64,000 bases of DNA from Collybiopsis luxurians FD-317 M1 (lineage: Eukaryota > Basidiomycota > Agaricomycetes > Agaricales > Omphalotaceae): assembly GCA_000827265.1 (NCBI GenBank), contig KN834752.1:186001-250000 (forward strand), written 5' to 3'. This document shows positions 12,283-23,291 of the stretch, piece by piece (within the stretch, counting starts at the first letter, position 1; each line of letters starts with the position of its first letter). Under the pieces are notes generated by a model that was not told the DNA's origin, did not search any database, and worked only from the letters and a program-made list of their open reading frames with translations. The position numbers and the translations under genes were made by a program.

Positions 12283-13784
12283 ATGCAAACTCTCCTACTT
12301 TCGCCCACCACGGAGGAGACAGCTTATTCGGAGAGCCATAAATCCCAAAAAACGGGTAGGCTTAATCTCCACGCAGCTTCAACCACCAACAATGCTAAAG
12401 GCGGTCTGAAACTATCCTCGTCTTCGTCTCTTCCACCCAAGGCCCCTCGCCCAACATCCCCGCTCAAAAATATGCGTGCATATCATGCTGAGCCTTATCC
12501 TCATTCTCCCCTTCCAGAGGTGTCTTTCAAGTCCACTTCAAACTCTCTCCTACCTTCTTCATACTCCCTCCCCCTTCCCTCCCGATCATCTTTCCTCGAA
12601 TCTCGGCCATTCTGGTTAACATTATACTTCTTCTTTAATCTCGGGTTGACCCTTTACAACAAGGGTGTCCTAGTGAGATTTCCCTTTCCATACACGCTCA
12701 CTGCGATCCACGCCCTTTTTGGAAGCCTGGGCGGCGCAGTCCTCGCACGGTTCCAGGTCTTTGTTCCTCCACGATTAAAGAGAAATGAAACTACAGTTTT
12801 GCTGGCTTTCAGTGTCCTCTATTCAATCAACATTGTCGTCAGCAATGTATCGCTCCAACTTGTCACTGTTCCTGTACGTTTCCTGTCATATTCGGCGCCA
12901 TATCAGCTTCTTATTCTTTCCTTGTCAGTTTCATCAGGTTATTCGGTCGACCACGCCGATATTTACCATCATATTTTCTGCTCTCTTACTTGGCAAAGCG
13001 AGCAGTCGCGCGAGAGTAATCGCCCTTATTCCAGTGATTGCTGGCGTCGGACTTGCGTATGTTTTGGATATATTGCAGCTAACCCTTCCAATGTTCTCAC
13101 ATTCATTTTTTTTTCTCATACTTTAGAACATATGGCGACTACTACTTTACGCGTTGGGGCTTCATTCTCACCTTACTGGGAACTGTCCTTGCGGCATTGA
13201 AGACGATATTCACCAATGTCCTCCAGTCTCCTGTGCCTTCACTATCTGATGCTACCCCCAAGTCCTTCCTCACCCAGATCTACCCCTTTTCCATTCTCTC
13301 TCAAGCTCGACTACATCTCAACTCTTTAGCGCTTTTATCCCTGCTATCACCTCTCGCGTTCGTGCAGTGCATGGTGTTGGCCTATCTCACCGGAGAACTA
13401 GATCGCGTCAGGCTATACTCCCAACAGGAGATGTCAGGAACGAGATTTGTGGCCCTGGCTTTGAATGGATGCATCGCTTTTGGATTGAACGTTGTCAGTT
13501 TCTCAGCGAATAAGAAGGTCGGGGCGCTGGGGATCACAGTTGCTGGTAAGCATGAATTCTGATCTTCTTTATTCCGTTTAGCATATACTAACTGCGCTTA
13601 ATTTTCAGCCAACGTTAAGCAGGTTCTCACGATTCTGTGCGCGGTTCTGATGTTCAATATCACGATCACCGCGTTGAATTCAGTGGGTATTGCTCTAACA
13701 CTCTTGGGTGGTGCGTGGTACGCACGCGTAGAATATTTGGAAAAGCAGCAGAAACAAGAACAGCAGAGAAATCGCGTGGTATAA
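12283..13784 (+). CDS. TPT/DMT-family nucleotide-sugar-like transporter
   Basis: Integral membrane transporter of the triose-phosphate/nucleotide-sugar branch of the drug-metabolite superfamily, expected in Golgi or ER. Exons 12283-12873, 12929-13056, 13127-13545 and 13609-13784 sum to 437 aa. After a Ser/Pro-rich cytosolic N-terminus comes the family signature FFFNLGLTLYNKGVL. Further typical blocks are SVLYSINIVVSNVSL, VIRSTTPIFTIIFSALLLG, the second-half repeat YGDYYFTRWGFILTL, and SFSANKKVGALGITVAANVK. Several hydrophobic helices fit a 9-10 TM topology. The C-terminus is a short Gln/Glu-rich tail. All introns are GT-AG. The substrate cannot be read from the sequence. Confidence 0.88.
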
Positions 13785-16094
13785 CGCGTAGCACCGCGGG
13801 TAACGGTGACATTTTCAAATTATTCTTCTTTTATTTTATTCCCCTTTCTTGACTCTTGGGCGGTTAGCGTTTTAGCTCTAGCTTCAGCCTAGCCTTGGCC
13901 CTACCCGTTGCCGACTCGTTGGGAACATTCTAGCTTTGTAGCTGGATTGTATTTTGCCTCCCCCACGCTTTCGCGTGTGCGCACGTTTCTAGAATCGTAG
14001 ATGACTTACGTTGCGTTCCGTGTCCTCAGTCACGTCTCGCACATGTATTATCACTATCCTCTAATACTTCCACCTAATCGCTCAATCCTTCCGTTCATTT
14101 TTGTCTGGCCACAACAATCCATCTTTCATGTTTCCATAGAACATTGCATTGCATAGCATCTCCAACATTTGCTCTAGCTCAGCTTATACATGGTACAAAT
14201 ACGTCCCTTTTGCATTTTGCACTTGTTGATTATACACTGTTGGGCCTCATACGTGCGTCGTATATTCTTAGATTATTTTATTATCCATTACCCGCTTGTA
14301 CAGCCGTTATATCCTCCTTGTCGTCGTTGACGCACTACAATCGTTTGTTGAAATGCACACTCTTGTATCATATCAATAGTACACTATACAGTACCGTACA
14401 TAGCAAAAAAAAAAAATTCTCTTGATCAAACATCTCCCCGTAACTAAGGAAGGGAAACCGATCTCTCGCCAAACATGAGGTAGTCATAGCGGTTGCAAAA
14501 AAAAATAATATATATTACGGGTCGATGCATGTGGAAGTGGAGACGACGAAAAACAATGAAATAAGATTTACTTACAGCTAATGAAGGGGTGGAAGGGTGA
14601 GAACCGGTATACAGTCGCAAGGTTTTTCCGATGCTCAAGCGCTCAATATTCAATGTTCAATTATTGCTGGAGCAAGGAAGCAAGCTGCTTGTCATGATTG
14701 AAGTTCCGAGTTCCCGACAAATGGCCGAGACTGACCGAGACTGACCGATACCGACCTCCTGTGTACGATGCCTTGTTTCGAAAAATACGATCTTCTAAAC
14801 CACCCATCGCCTTCCAATCCGGTACCGAAATAGAGCGCTGCTCCAAGGTATACTTGCTTGTCACACTAATGTGCTTATCCTTGTTCCCGATCTCTGTTCT
14901 GTCAGTGTCAAAAGTTGGACAGCTGGACGCCTCCTACCGTAGCTGCGGAACAACCCTGTGCGGCGTGCGCTAACGCGTCATCACTGTAGTGGCGGTAGGT
15001 GAGGCCTCAAGAGTGACTGTGCAGAAGCCAGCAAGATGTCTATCGAAAGATTTGAACTTGACATTGCGCCCCGGATGAGTAGTAATCGAGTAATCGGGAA
15101 ACTTGAAGCCGGGACGAATACCTTGGTTGGCTGGGCAAGGACAGGAAATATCGAAGTATACATTGTGGCTGGGGCACTACCCATCCTTCAATTTCTTCCA
15201 GTAAAACTGGGCCGTGTACTCATCAAAAAGATGAGAACAGCGACTAAGGGTCGTTCGTCCCGTACTTACCCTGTGTAGTGCAATTACAACTGCGGGCACC
15301 GCCGAAACGCCAGGGTACGTCAGGTACTCATGAAATTTGATCCTTGAAGCTTGAATATCTGATCCAATTTGGGTCAGAACATTGATATCTGTCTCCTCCC
15401 TACTGTTTCTCTTATTGAATCTTGATAGTTTCACCTTTATGTTCTATTTTCCTGTACGCAGAAGGTGCCAAACCAGAAGTACGGAACAAGAAAAACTGTC
15501 GGAGGTGCTGGTCGTCCCAAAGCAGCGAAACTGATACCCATACCGATAGTTGTCACCGGAGAAGGTGCAGTTAAAGCAGATTACAGGTCAGGAACTTTTT
15601 GCTTACGTTTTTCACCGTATTAGGAAGAGTACCGGGCTCATATTCCACACTTTTCAGTACTATATGCTTTCTTCTTAAGTTTTTTGTGTTCGCAAAAGCT
15701 GAACTTTACTATGATCTTCACTTCACCACAACAGAGCTCTCGTTACCATTCCCTTTATGGCCGAAAGACCTCGATTAGTTAACAGCTGATCTCGGATTCT
15801 TGCGGCAGCCCTCTCTCTTACGTTCAGCACTGTTCTTCGCAATTGTTCTTCTTTCTAGCCCTCTGGTACTTCCAGAGATTGACTCTTTCATCCTGAATTT
15901 GACGATTTACGAAGGTCCCAGTGTCGCGCCATTGAATAGCTGCACGAAGGCAGAGCAACGGGCAAGAAGGTTTTGACGCGCAACGTTAAAGACAATACTC
16001 AAGCCTCCTCGCGTGGTAACTCAAAATCAAGGCTAGGATCGCAAACAAAGGAGCAACATTTATACAGAATCAGTACAAGCTGGCTGTATTATAT
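13785..16094. other. Long intergenic stretch, possible unassigned minus-strand gene
   Basis: I cannot support a gene here. The most gene-like part is minus 14981-15434, where a frame containing ETDINVLTQIGSDIQ is followed by a GTAAGT site and then a second open frame (MYTSIFPVLAQPTKVF). The plus strand of the same place is also open (15036-15278). A run of short GACTGACCGA repeats lies at about 14727-14757. AT-rich sequence at 14080-14520 looks like flanking DNA. Confidence 0.3.
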
Positions 16095-18647
16095 CTAGCG
16101 CTGACAGACTCGAGAATAACGCGATCCGAATTTATTCTCTTCCATCGCTTTGATTTCTGTTCGTGAAATTAGTGACGACATTCACAAGCATCAATTAGTA
16201 GGGAAGACTCACGAAGCGCCAAATGCTTTGAGTGGAATCTATCCAAGACCAAGTTCCCTGTGTGAAGGCAACGTCATCATTCTGGCAGGCAAACGTATTT
16301 GTAGATGACCTACCCAAAGCATACCAAAGTCCAGGAACACCCATGTCTCTCCAAGTACCGTATAATTCACCTTCCTCATTCAAGCCCAAAATCTGGCTGC
16401 ATTTGTCTGCAATTTCATCCCCACAAATCTTCCGGATTACATTCCGTGCGTCTCCGAAACTAGATTGAAAGGCTCGTCGAACATCAGGACGAGCAAACTT
16501 TGTGAGAAACATACCCAGTCGCATAAACCACAACGTCCGCGGACAACTCGCTGCCGTCTTCGAACTTGAGACCGGTCTCGGTAAATGATTGCAATAGGCT
16601 GTCATTTTTGAGTTTAATTTTTCCGTCTATGATCATTTGACTGGCGCCAACATCTATACGAATGTCTTGACACTTCATAGAGAGATGAGAGAGACGGTTA
16701 CAAACCTAGGTAGTATCCCGACGCTCTACTCCAAACTAGCGGACCAAATCCTGTGCCATTAATTCCAAGATTGGTTCTGAAGCCGCGTTTGCGAAGGCCT
16801 TCAAGTAAGGGCCTAGTGGAAACCTTTTAAAACTACCTTAAGAAGGAGGGTAGATTGATGAACCTACTTGTCTATCTCTGCGATTATATCTGTCGCTCGC
16901 CGAGCAAATCCGTGGTACATGAAACCCATTGTAAATGAAGCATTCACTCTGTCAGCAATATCTGTAGGGACGGCTCCCTCCTCGTAGAGACCTAAATAAT
17001 GGACGGATACGGTCAAATCCTCGCTGCGGATCCAGAGAGTAGATAGGTAGAGAACCTGAAAAAAGAACATCCCACCCGGCCTTTGTGGACATGACATAGG
17101 TGGAACTACGCTGGTACATTGTCACATCTAAAGGTGGGAGTTGAGGCAGAATATGGGTAGTAAATTAGAAATACAAACCAACTCCATTGAGATAGTAATC
17201 CGCTGCAATATCATGAGCTAAAGAGGGAGAACGTAAATTAGAGATAATTACTAGTAGTATGCATGCAAGTAGTTCCGTTGCTTACCAGAGGTACATGCCC
17301 CGATTACAACAACCTTCTTGCCAATGTGATCTGACGCCAGATTATGCTGGGTCGAGTGAAGAATTTGGCCTTTAAATTTATCCTACAACCCTATTTGAGC
17401 GAAAAGAAACACGACGTTCAACTGAAACAGCTTACCGTGCCAGTATACGATGGGATATTCGGCTGATTACCGCTGAGCCCAGTGGCAAATACGACGTGCT
17501 TAATATTATTAAAGATACGCTCTTTCCCATCGGAGAAACGGACTGCGACGGTCCATGTATGGTTGGCATTTGGGACAGCTTTCGCCACTTCGCATGAGGT
17601 CCAGACATTCAACTCCATTGTTTCGGCATAGAATTCAAGCCACCCGGCGAGCTTCCAAATCATTGGTATTTTCGCTGTTGAATTTAGCAAAGCAAGAACG
17701 TACCTTAGCCGCTGGAGTGTAGGCTGGCCAGTTCGGAGGGAAACTGAAGTCAATGAGAAGTCAGCGTAAGTATCTTTGTATGTATCGTAAATTCACTGAC
17801 GGAAGATAGGCCATGTGATCGTACCCTAGATAACAAAAGATCAGAACAGGGGGCACCCTCACTATTGATCAGTACTTACAGACAGGATCGTGGAGACACA
17901 ACGCCTTGTAACGGTTTCGCCAACTGTCCCCAATGCGTGCATTCTTTTCAACGACCAACGTTGGAACATCAAGCATTTTTAGCCGAGCAGCAGTCTCCAG
18001 ACCCCCTTGGCCGGCTCCGATGATCAAAACAGTGGGTTCCTTGTCCTTGAAAGAAACTTCATGTTGCCTTTCGGCTGCCCAAGGGCCATGATTAGGCTTC
18101 AAGTTCCGGTGAAGTCCAACTTTCTCAGGGAAACCCTTGAGATTTTCCAGGTTAGTGAAAACACAGTGTGCTTTCCAGCTTCCATCTGCCTGAGGCAGTA
18201 AACGTCCTATCCCCGATGCTATTCCCGTGTCGCCGACTTCAAAATCAAAAAAAAATGAAATCCATACGAGATCTGGAAAAGGTTGCTGAAGCCCAAGAAA
18301 CTCGTCTCGCAGTTTGAAAGCTTTCAGCTGAGAGATCGAGAGACGGTCTGTGAGGAATTCTCTGATTTTAGGAATCCCGGTGAAGGTACGAAAATCCCAG
18401 GTCAGGGCTAGTGGGCTTTAATCTTGACAGTATTTCAGCTCAAGAAATAGGTCATACCTAGCATGTCGCGCCAATAGGATTCAGACATAAACAGTCGCAT
18501 AACGCCCTCTGCATCGCCGGCTTCCGCACATGCCGCAAACTTGCCAAACCATTCTGACGCAATACCTTTCGCATCAACATCGGACGGAAGGGAAGCTCCT
18601 AGATGGTCAAGGGTGGGGAGAGGAAAGCCGGGCAAGTTGAGAGACAT
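16095..18647 (-). CDS. Flavin-containing monooxygenase with NTF2-like N-terminus
   Basis: FAD- and NADPH-dependent monooxygenase of about 600 aa in 14 exons by my reading. The N-terminal 130 residues (EWFGKFAACAEAGDAEGVMR ... LTWDFRTFTGIPKIREFL) look like a SnoaL/NTF2-like domain, common in Agaricomycete FMOs. Then come the FAD-binding VLIIGAGQGGLETAARL, the FMO fingerprint FKGQILHSTQH (F-x-G-x3-H), the NADPH site VVVIGACTSAHDIAADYY and the FATG/YATG motifs. The C-terminus carries LYGTWRDMGVPGLWYALGNL. The frame is consistent through all introns, most of 50-60 nt, ending at TAG 16095. The start is ATG at 18647. Substrate unknown. The neighbouring P450 is 6 kb away, so I do not call a pathway. 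Confidence 0.88.
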
Positions 18648-18784
18648 TGCAGGAGTAACAGTGGAGAGGAGTGGAACGAGGAAATTAGTGAAGAAACGAT
18701 CCCTTTAAATGATGGACCAGGTTGATACAAACACTATTTATCAATCGGACTAGGCTGTATAAGCAAGCAAAGTGTTTAACTCAA

Positions 18785-18870
18785 TCGCAAGATTGAAATC
18801 GTCTGCAAGATAAAATTCGCCCGCAAATTTCTGGACCCTGCAAGATTTTGAGTTCCCGCAAGATTTCAAC
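18785..18870. repeat. Array of ~18-bp degenerate repeats (left arm)
   Basis: Five copies of a motif containing YGCAAGAT or CCGCAAATTT recur about every 18 bp. The right-hand array at 19245-19345 has the same unit in reverse complement. Together they look like subterminal repeats of a short non-autonomous mobile element, but I cannot fix its ends. Confidence 0.55.
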
Positions 18871-19244
18871 TATGGTAAGATATCACGCTTTTCTACCTGT
18901 GAATATCAAATGTCAAGTGAACTAGATGATGATGCATGGGTATGGAAAACGGGTGGTCATATTGAAGGCAAGTGTTGCTCGACACTCAATACATTTTGAA
19001 GCTGAGTTTGTCGTCCCGTTGTATTCTTTTTACATGGGCAACCAACTTTATTTGCTGGCTACTACCACAGGTAATAAAATTCGGAGTGGCCTCCTCTTAT
19101 TCATGATCCATCAACCGCCCTAAGCTACCATTTCAAGCTCGACTTGTCGCAGAGTTTTCAAATTGTGCGAACATTTTGTCACCTAAACGACGAAGTTTGA
19201 ATATTCTGTTTGTTCATCATTTTTATTCCTGCCAAATCTGCGTA

Positions 19245-19345
19245 TATTTTTCATTAAAATCTTGCGGGCATCTGAAGTGTTGCGGGCACTTGGAGTGCTG
19301 CGGGCATCTGAAGTCCTGCAGACATCAGAAATTTTGACAAGTTGC
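19245..19345. repeat. Array of ~18-bp degenerate repeats (right arm, inverted)
   Basis: Four consecutive copies close to TCTGAAGTGTTGCGGGCA (18 bp), plus a fifth partial copy, are visible. The unit is the reverse complement of the motif in the array at 18785-18870, with about 380 bp between the arms. Confidence 0.6.
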
Positions 19346-19445
19346 GGGCGACTCAATTTTCCAAGCAATTTGAATCTTGTCTCTAACATAGTTTATTTAA
19401 AGAATACACCTTGAGAAAATTTGTTTTCCTACATACAAACTCCTG

Positions 19446-19485
19446 ATTCATTGCTCCGCCGCTGAATATCAGTGGAGCAATGAAT
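19446..19485. repeat. 12-bp inverted repeat, hairpin
   Basis: ATTCATTGCTCC (19446-19457) is followed after a 16-nt loop by its exact complement GGAGCAATGAAT (19474-19485). It sits in the repeat-rich patch between FMO and GH18. Its function is unknown. Confidence 0.85.
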
Positions 19486-20095
19486 AGTATGAAGGTGCAT
19501 TTTTTGAAAATTATGCTACAAATGCTGGAAGTGACTTAGAAGATACAGTATTGCCGCAGCTCGGCTAGACGCGGCTTGCTGTGAAAGCTGGCTGAGCCCT
19601 TCAGCCGACTCAAGCTGGGAGGTATGCTTATCATGGAAATCAGAGTAAACGTATCTACAATAGGATACAGCATCGCAAGGATGTTGAGAGTGATCCGGCG
19701 TTCTATAATAAGGCAGGGCCAGTGCAGGGCCGCATGTCGACATTTTGCTGATCGAGATGCAAAAGTCCCATTTACCAGGTATGTGTGAGCGTGCCGCACA
19801 GTTGATCTTCAATGGCATACATACTTCCATTGACTTGTCAGTAGTACATACATGCCAGTAGCTGGCCCGAAGTAAAACTGTCGGCTCGGCTAAGCCACTT
19901 TTCGGCTCTGATTCACAAGCCGGATCGGCATACGCTGGAGCGCTAAATCAAATTCCATCTCAGACCATTGCCAACAGCAGGGATGAGACCGTAGAACTTG
20001 AAGGCAAGATTCATTCGTTCTCCCTCATATTTTATGAAAATATCCACTCTTGTAAATAAATCACAATGCAAATGAAATGAATCTGGTTGCCTCCT

Positions 20096-20102
20096 CTCAT
20101 TA
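20096..20102. repeat. Target-site duplication, left copy (CTCATTA)
   Basis: The 7-bp CTCATTA directly before the left terminal inverted repeat is identical to 21238-21244 directly after the right one. Confidence 0.85.
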
Positions 20103-21237
20103 TAGCGCACTCGGGAGGGGCAAGGTTGATTTTTTTGATGTCGGTAACAACCCTGACCTGTTAGCCAACTCACTAATGTGATGATGTACTTATGGGCAGT
20201 GCCGCGGGAGTTGCCCTGAACTTTTTCTTCTTTTTTTTTTTCCTTCTCTTTCATTGGCGTAAGATGGATGGCATGGTCAGTACAACTGATCCAGGTGAAT
20301 CACTGAGTAATCTGCTGCTATGCGATGGAGATTTAAATGGTATAAACAGTATGTTTACATGCTCTCTGCTCTTCCATCATAAATTCAATGTTCTTTTGAC
20401 ACCTGTAGATGACACCATCGGCATCTTGTATCCTGATATTGAGAATATTATCGATAGTACAAATTGTGCGCGCTCCATCAACTTTTGTACTGTCAAACCC
20501 TAATTTTCATTGACACATTGAGATGATGCCTTCAGCTTTTTAAATACTGATATCGAAAATATGCCTTTGGGCGATGCAATGGTAGTATCAAATACCGAAA
20601 CAGATTTGTCGTCGCTCGGTTTGCTCAGTAATCCTCATACAATTGGTACGTGTTGACTCTTTCATTCACGAAATGGCACTCTTATTGTAAATACAGCGAC
20701 TTCGAGTAGCCCTTCACAGCTTGCTGATGCTTGTGCTGCATTGGACTTTATTCAAGCACCCCCGGATGTTGCTCGTATGCTTTGATCCATCTCTTACTGC
20801 TCTGTTTCCATCTGAGTGTATATTGTAGAAGAGCTTTCCATGGAGGGCATTGGTGATGTGATTTTATTGCTCGCATTTTATTCCCACACCATAAATGCAG
20901 AGACAGTGGAACCGGTGATCATGGTATGGAGGGAATCAAAACTTATATTGAGGAGCACGAGTGTGTAAATCGATACAAATTGCTAGGTTTGAAGGAATTA
21001 GTTGCAGAAGATTAATATGCTTTATTATTACTCGACTCTTCTAGCTGTTTAATAGGTGAATAGTCTGAGTAGTAAATATGCCTATGAACACTATTATTAC
21101 AGCTACGCCTAATGTTACAAGTTTTGAACTCAAATGTTTGAGAAAAATAATTCTCGGCACAAGCCGAGTCGCCGAGGACATTGGATATTTGAGTGATCAA
21201 AAATGAAAAATCAACCTTGCCCCTCCCGAGTACGCTA
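20103..21237. mobile_element. 1,135-bp TIR DNA element carrying a spliced gene
   Basis: The ends are 32-bp terminal inverted repeats with one mismatch: 20103-20134 begins TAGCGCACTCGGGAGGGG, and 21206-21237 is its complement with TAGCGT. Perfect 7-bp flanking copies of CTCATTA show a transposition-type insertion. No transposase is present, so it is non-autonomous. A 7-bp duplication is unusual; hAT, P and Mutator-like elements give about 7-10 bp, so I do not name a superfamily. The interior holds a six-exon open gene (20264-21015). The element lies inside an old MCD4 fragment. Confidence 0.85.
20264..21015 (+). CDS. Small acidic protein encoded inside the TIR element
   Basis: Exons 20264-20339, 20409-20465, 20523-20645, 20697-20774, 20829-20852 and 20903-21015 sum to 471 nt (156 aa), an intact frame through five GT-AG introns of 50-69 nt. 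All five introns are phase 1, so the four internal exons are symmetric. The protein begins MDGMVSTTDPGESLSN, is acidic and Ser/Leu-rich. It has a repeated-looking motif (DDTIGILYPDIENI and YDAFSFLNTDIENM) and ends LLGLKELVAED. I recognise no domain; it is not a transposase. Either a captured host gene or an element-borne factor is possible. The exon joins are my reading and need transcript support. Confidence 0.55.
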
Positions 21238-21244
21238 CTCATTA
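21238..21244. repeat. Target-site duplication, right copy (CTCATTA)
   Basis: Identical to 20096-20102; it marks the right boundary of the TIR element. Confidence 0.85.
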
Positions 21245-21674
21245 CCATTTGGTTCACATTAATCGCCTCTTTTTTTGATTGTTATAAAAGAAGCCTCGAG
21301 GTACATGGAACGAAGGTATTCAAAATCAGTGTAAACGGACTCTTGAAGCCCAAAAGCGAGCTATATAAACTTGCACGTATCTTCAGTCACGACGTCACTT
21401 TCACAGTCCCTGCCTCCCCTTCGAGTATACACTGGTTAGTAGCACTTGTAGAAATATCAGCATCACACACAATTTGTACGAGATCTCAACTAAATTAAAT
21501 TGACTACAAATGCTATTGTACATGCGCATGCTTCCATTACAATTTCACGCAACGATAAAAAGCAAGACTGGACAAATTCTCGGGCAAATTTCAGGTTCAA
21601 AATATTCGAATCAAGTAGTCACCTTTTACACCGGCCATGACTTGGAACGAACCTCTGGAATCAGTCAAGCTGTA

Positions 21675-23291
21675 TTAGTGAAAATATCTATCAAAGGCAG
21701 AGGTCAATGACAGACCGGATATCCATGAAGCGTTTCCGTCCGGCCATTCCCAAGTCATGACTCCAGCAGCTAATGTTTCTCAGTCAGTTACGCTGTAAAG
21801 AGTTTCGCATTTGAAGAAAACTTACACCAGCCTTGGCTCTTAGCTTGGGCGACACAGGTGGCAAGCGTAGCGGGATTAATAAACCCATTGCTGGCATCCC
21901 TGCCATTGAAAGAGGACATTCATGCTCAGATCTAAGAGATAATGAATGGATTCATACGAGGCGATGGCAGGCTTGCCAATGACGAGCTTGTTCAATGTCA
22001 CTCCGTTGGCAGAGATTTGAAAGAGAGCCGACTGAGGCCAAGTAGAAGATGAAGCATTCAAAAGGCCAGCGCAAGTGGTGTATTCGTTAGCGCCCTCTGT
22101 TTCAGAAAATTGTTACCTCCACTGTCATTCAATAAAATTGAGATAACGCAAAGATACGCACGATTATAGAACTGGAACCAGGGAGTGAGCATCCGACGTA
22201 CACATACAGTGACCGAACGACAGAAGAGACTCTAACCTGGATATTGTACCAGTCGATCGAACTTCCCACTTGTTTGTGGATCGCGAGGTATCCCCCATTA
22301 GTCCATTTATTGGGCGAAAACCTGTAAGAGTCAGTCAAGCATAGAAACCTTTCGATCCTTTCGACGGGCTGACCATGGCGCAACAGCTTGACATGCTCCA
22401 GTCAGTATTCTACAGATACTCGAAGATTCTGAAAATTCTGAAACTTACGAGCATGAGTTAGGATGTACTTTCCCTGTGGGAGCTTCGCTCGTAACTGCTT
22501 TGTGAAACTAACCAGCCAGGCCTGTGAAGCAAATGAGTTGGTGAGCCATCGTCATGAAAATTACATACTTCAGCAGTTCCAGCATCGAAGGCGTTGAAAT
22601 CCTTTATTACAAAATTGGTAACCTTCAAGCGCTATGATAAAGGAGTAAAGCGAACCTCATAATCGACGTCGATGCCATCTAGACCGTATTGAACTACCCA
22701 AGCAGCCATCGTGTTCGCGGTGGCGATGGGGTCAGCTCCTGAGCTTGTTGGAGCATCGGTCGAGCCAAAGGCTGACACTACCAAGGAGACACCCGCAGCT
22801 GCATATTGAGACTTGACGCTGGCTCTCTGGGCCGCAGTCAGTTGCGTCCATTCTTCTGCCTATGAAGGGGTCGTTCAACAAGCTGACAATTAGATCACAT
22901 TTATCGCATACCTTGTCGAATGCACCTTCTGTCAAAAGGAAGGACAGAGCGCTGATATGATTCTTATTTGGTAACAGCGTCCAAAGAACAACGGGAGCTC
23001 TTACAAAACATTGAAACCCTATGAAGACGACGTCGGCCACGACCCCAAAAAAAAAATTCTCGCTTCTCTCACCTTAACTTTGGCTACAGTTGGAGGACCA
23101 GTTTCACCGGAAATGAACCTGTCGCTGTATACGACGAAGCGAGGAGCGACAGGAACAGCATTGGAAATAAAATCTTGTGCTTGATAACTGAGGCCCTCGA
23201 ACCTTATACCGTTCATGGGTGCTTGGCCGCTGAAAAGCCCCAAACCGTCGAATAAAAGGGAAAAGAAGGCTCCTAGCGCTGAGATGATCAT
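21675..23291 (-). CDS. Glycoside hydrolase family 18 (chitinase-like)
   Basis: Secreted or wall-associated GH18 enzyme of the Agaricomycete type. The spliced product reads RFVVYSDRFISGETGPP, GFNVFALSFLLTEGAFDKAE and VVSAFGSTDAPTSSGADP. The catalytic segment YGLDGIDVDYEDFNAFDAG has the DxxDxDxE motif with the proton-donor Glu present. It continues with GKYILTHA..VAPWFSPNKW, IDWYNIQFYN, and near the end QGWSAGVMTWEWPDGNASW. Exons are small and separated by about ten introns. The stop is TAA at 21675. The start is uncertain: ATG at 23291 (MIISALGAFFSLLFDG) gives a hydrophobic start that could be a signal peptide, and an extra upstream exon is possible. The expected action is hydrolysis of beta-1,4 GlcNAc polymers. 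Confidence 0.85.

Larger units (their letters stand above)
20066..21360 (+). pseudogene. Decayed copy of the MCD4 5' end, split by a TIR element
   Basis: The sequence CACAATGCAAATGAAATGAA at 20061-20080 resembles the start of the intact MCD4 gene (CACAATGCACACGAAAAGAA, from 26294). After the inserted element, 21245-21350 encodes ASFFDCY ... VHG ... ISVNG, matching [14 protein letters not shown] ... NSING of MCD4. Removing the element and one copy of its target duplication joins the two parts in one frame. An in-frame TGA soon after the ATG and low identity show it is not functional. It covers only the first exon-equivalent. I judge about two thirds of bases to match; this is an estimate by eye. 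Confidence 0.55.

Noticed and set aside
14144..14425. 93-codon plus-strand frame between transporter and FMO
   Set aside because: AT-rich, Leu/Tyr/Ser-biased, no splice partners and no motif; likely chance.
7691..18647. P450 and FMO as a secondary-metabolite cluster
   Set aside because: No core synthase, acyltransferase or pathway regulator is present. The two genes are 6 kb apart with unrelated genes between.
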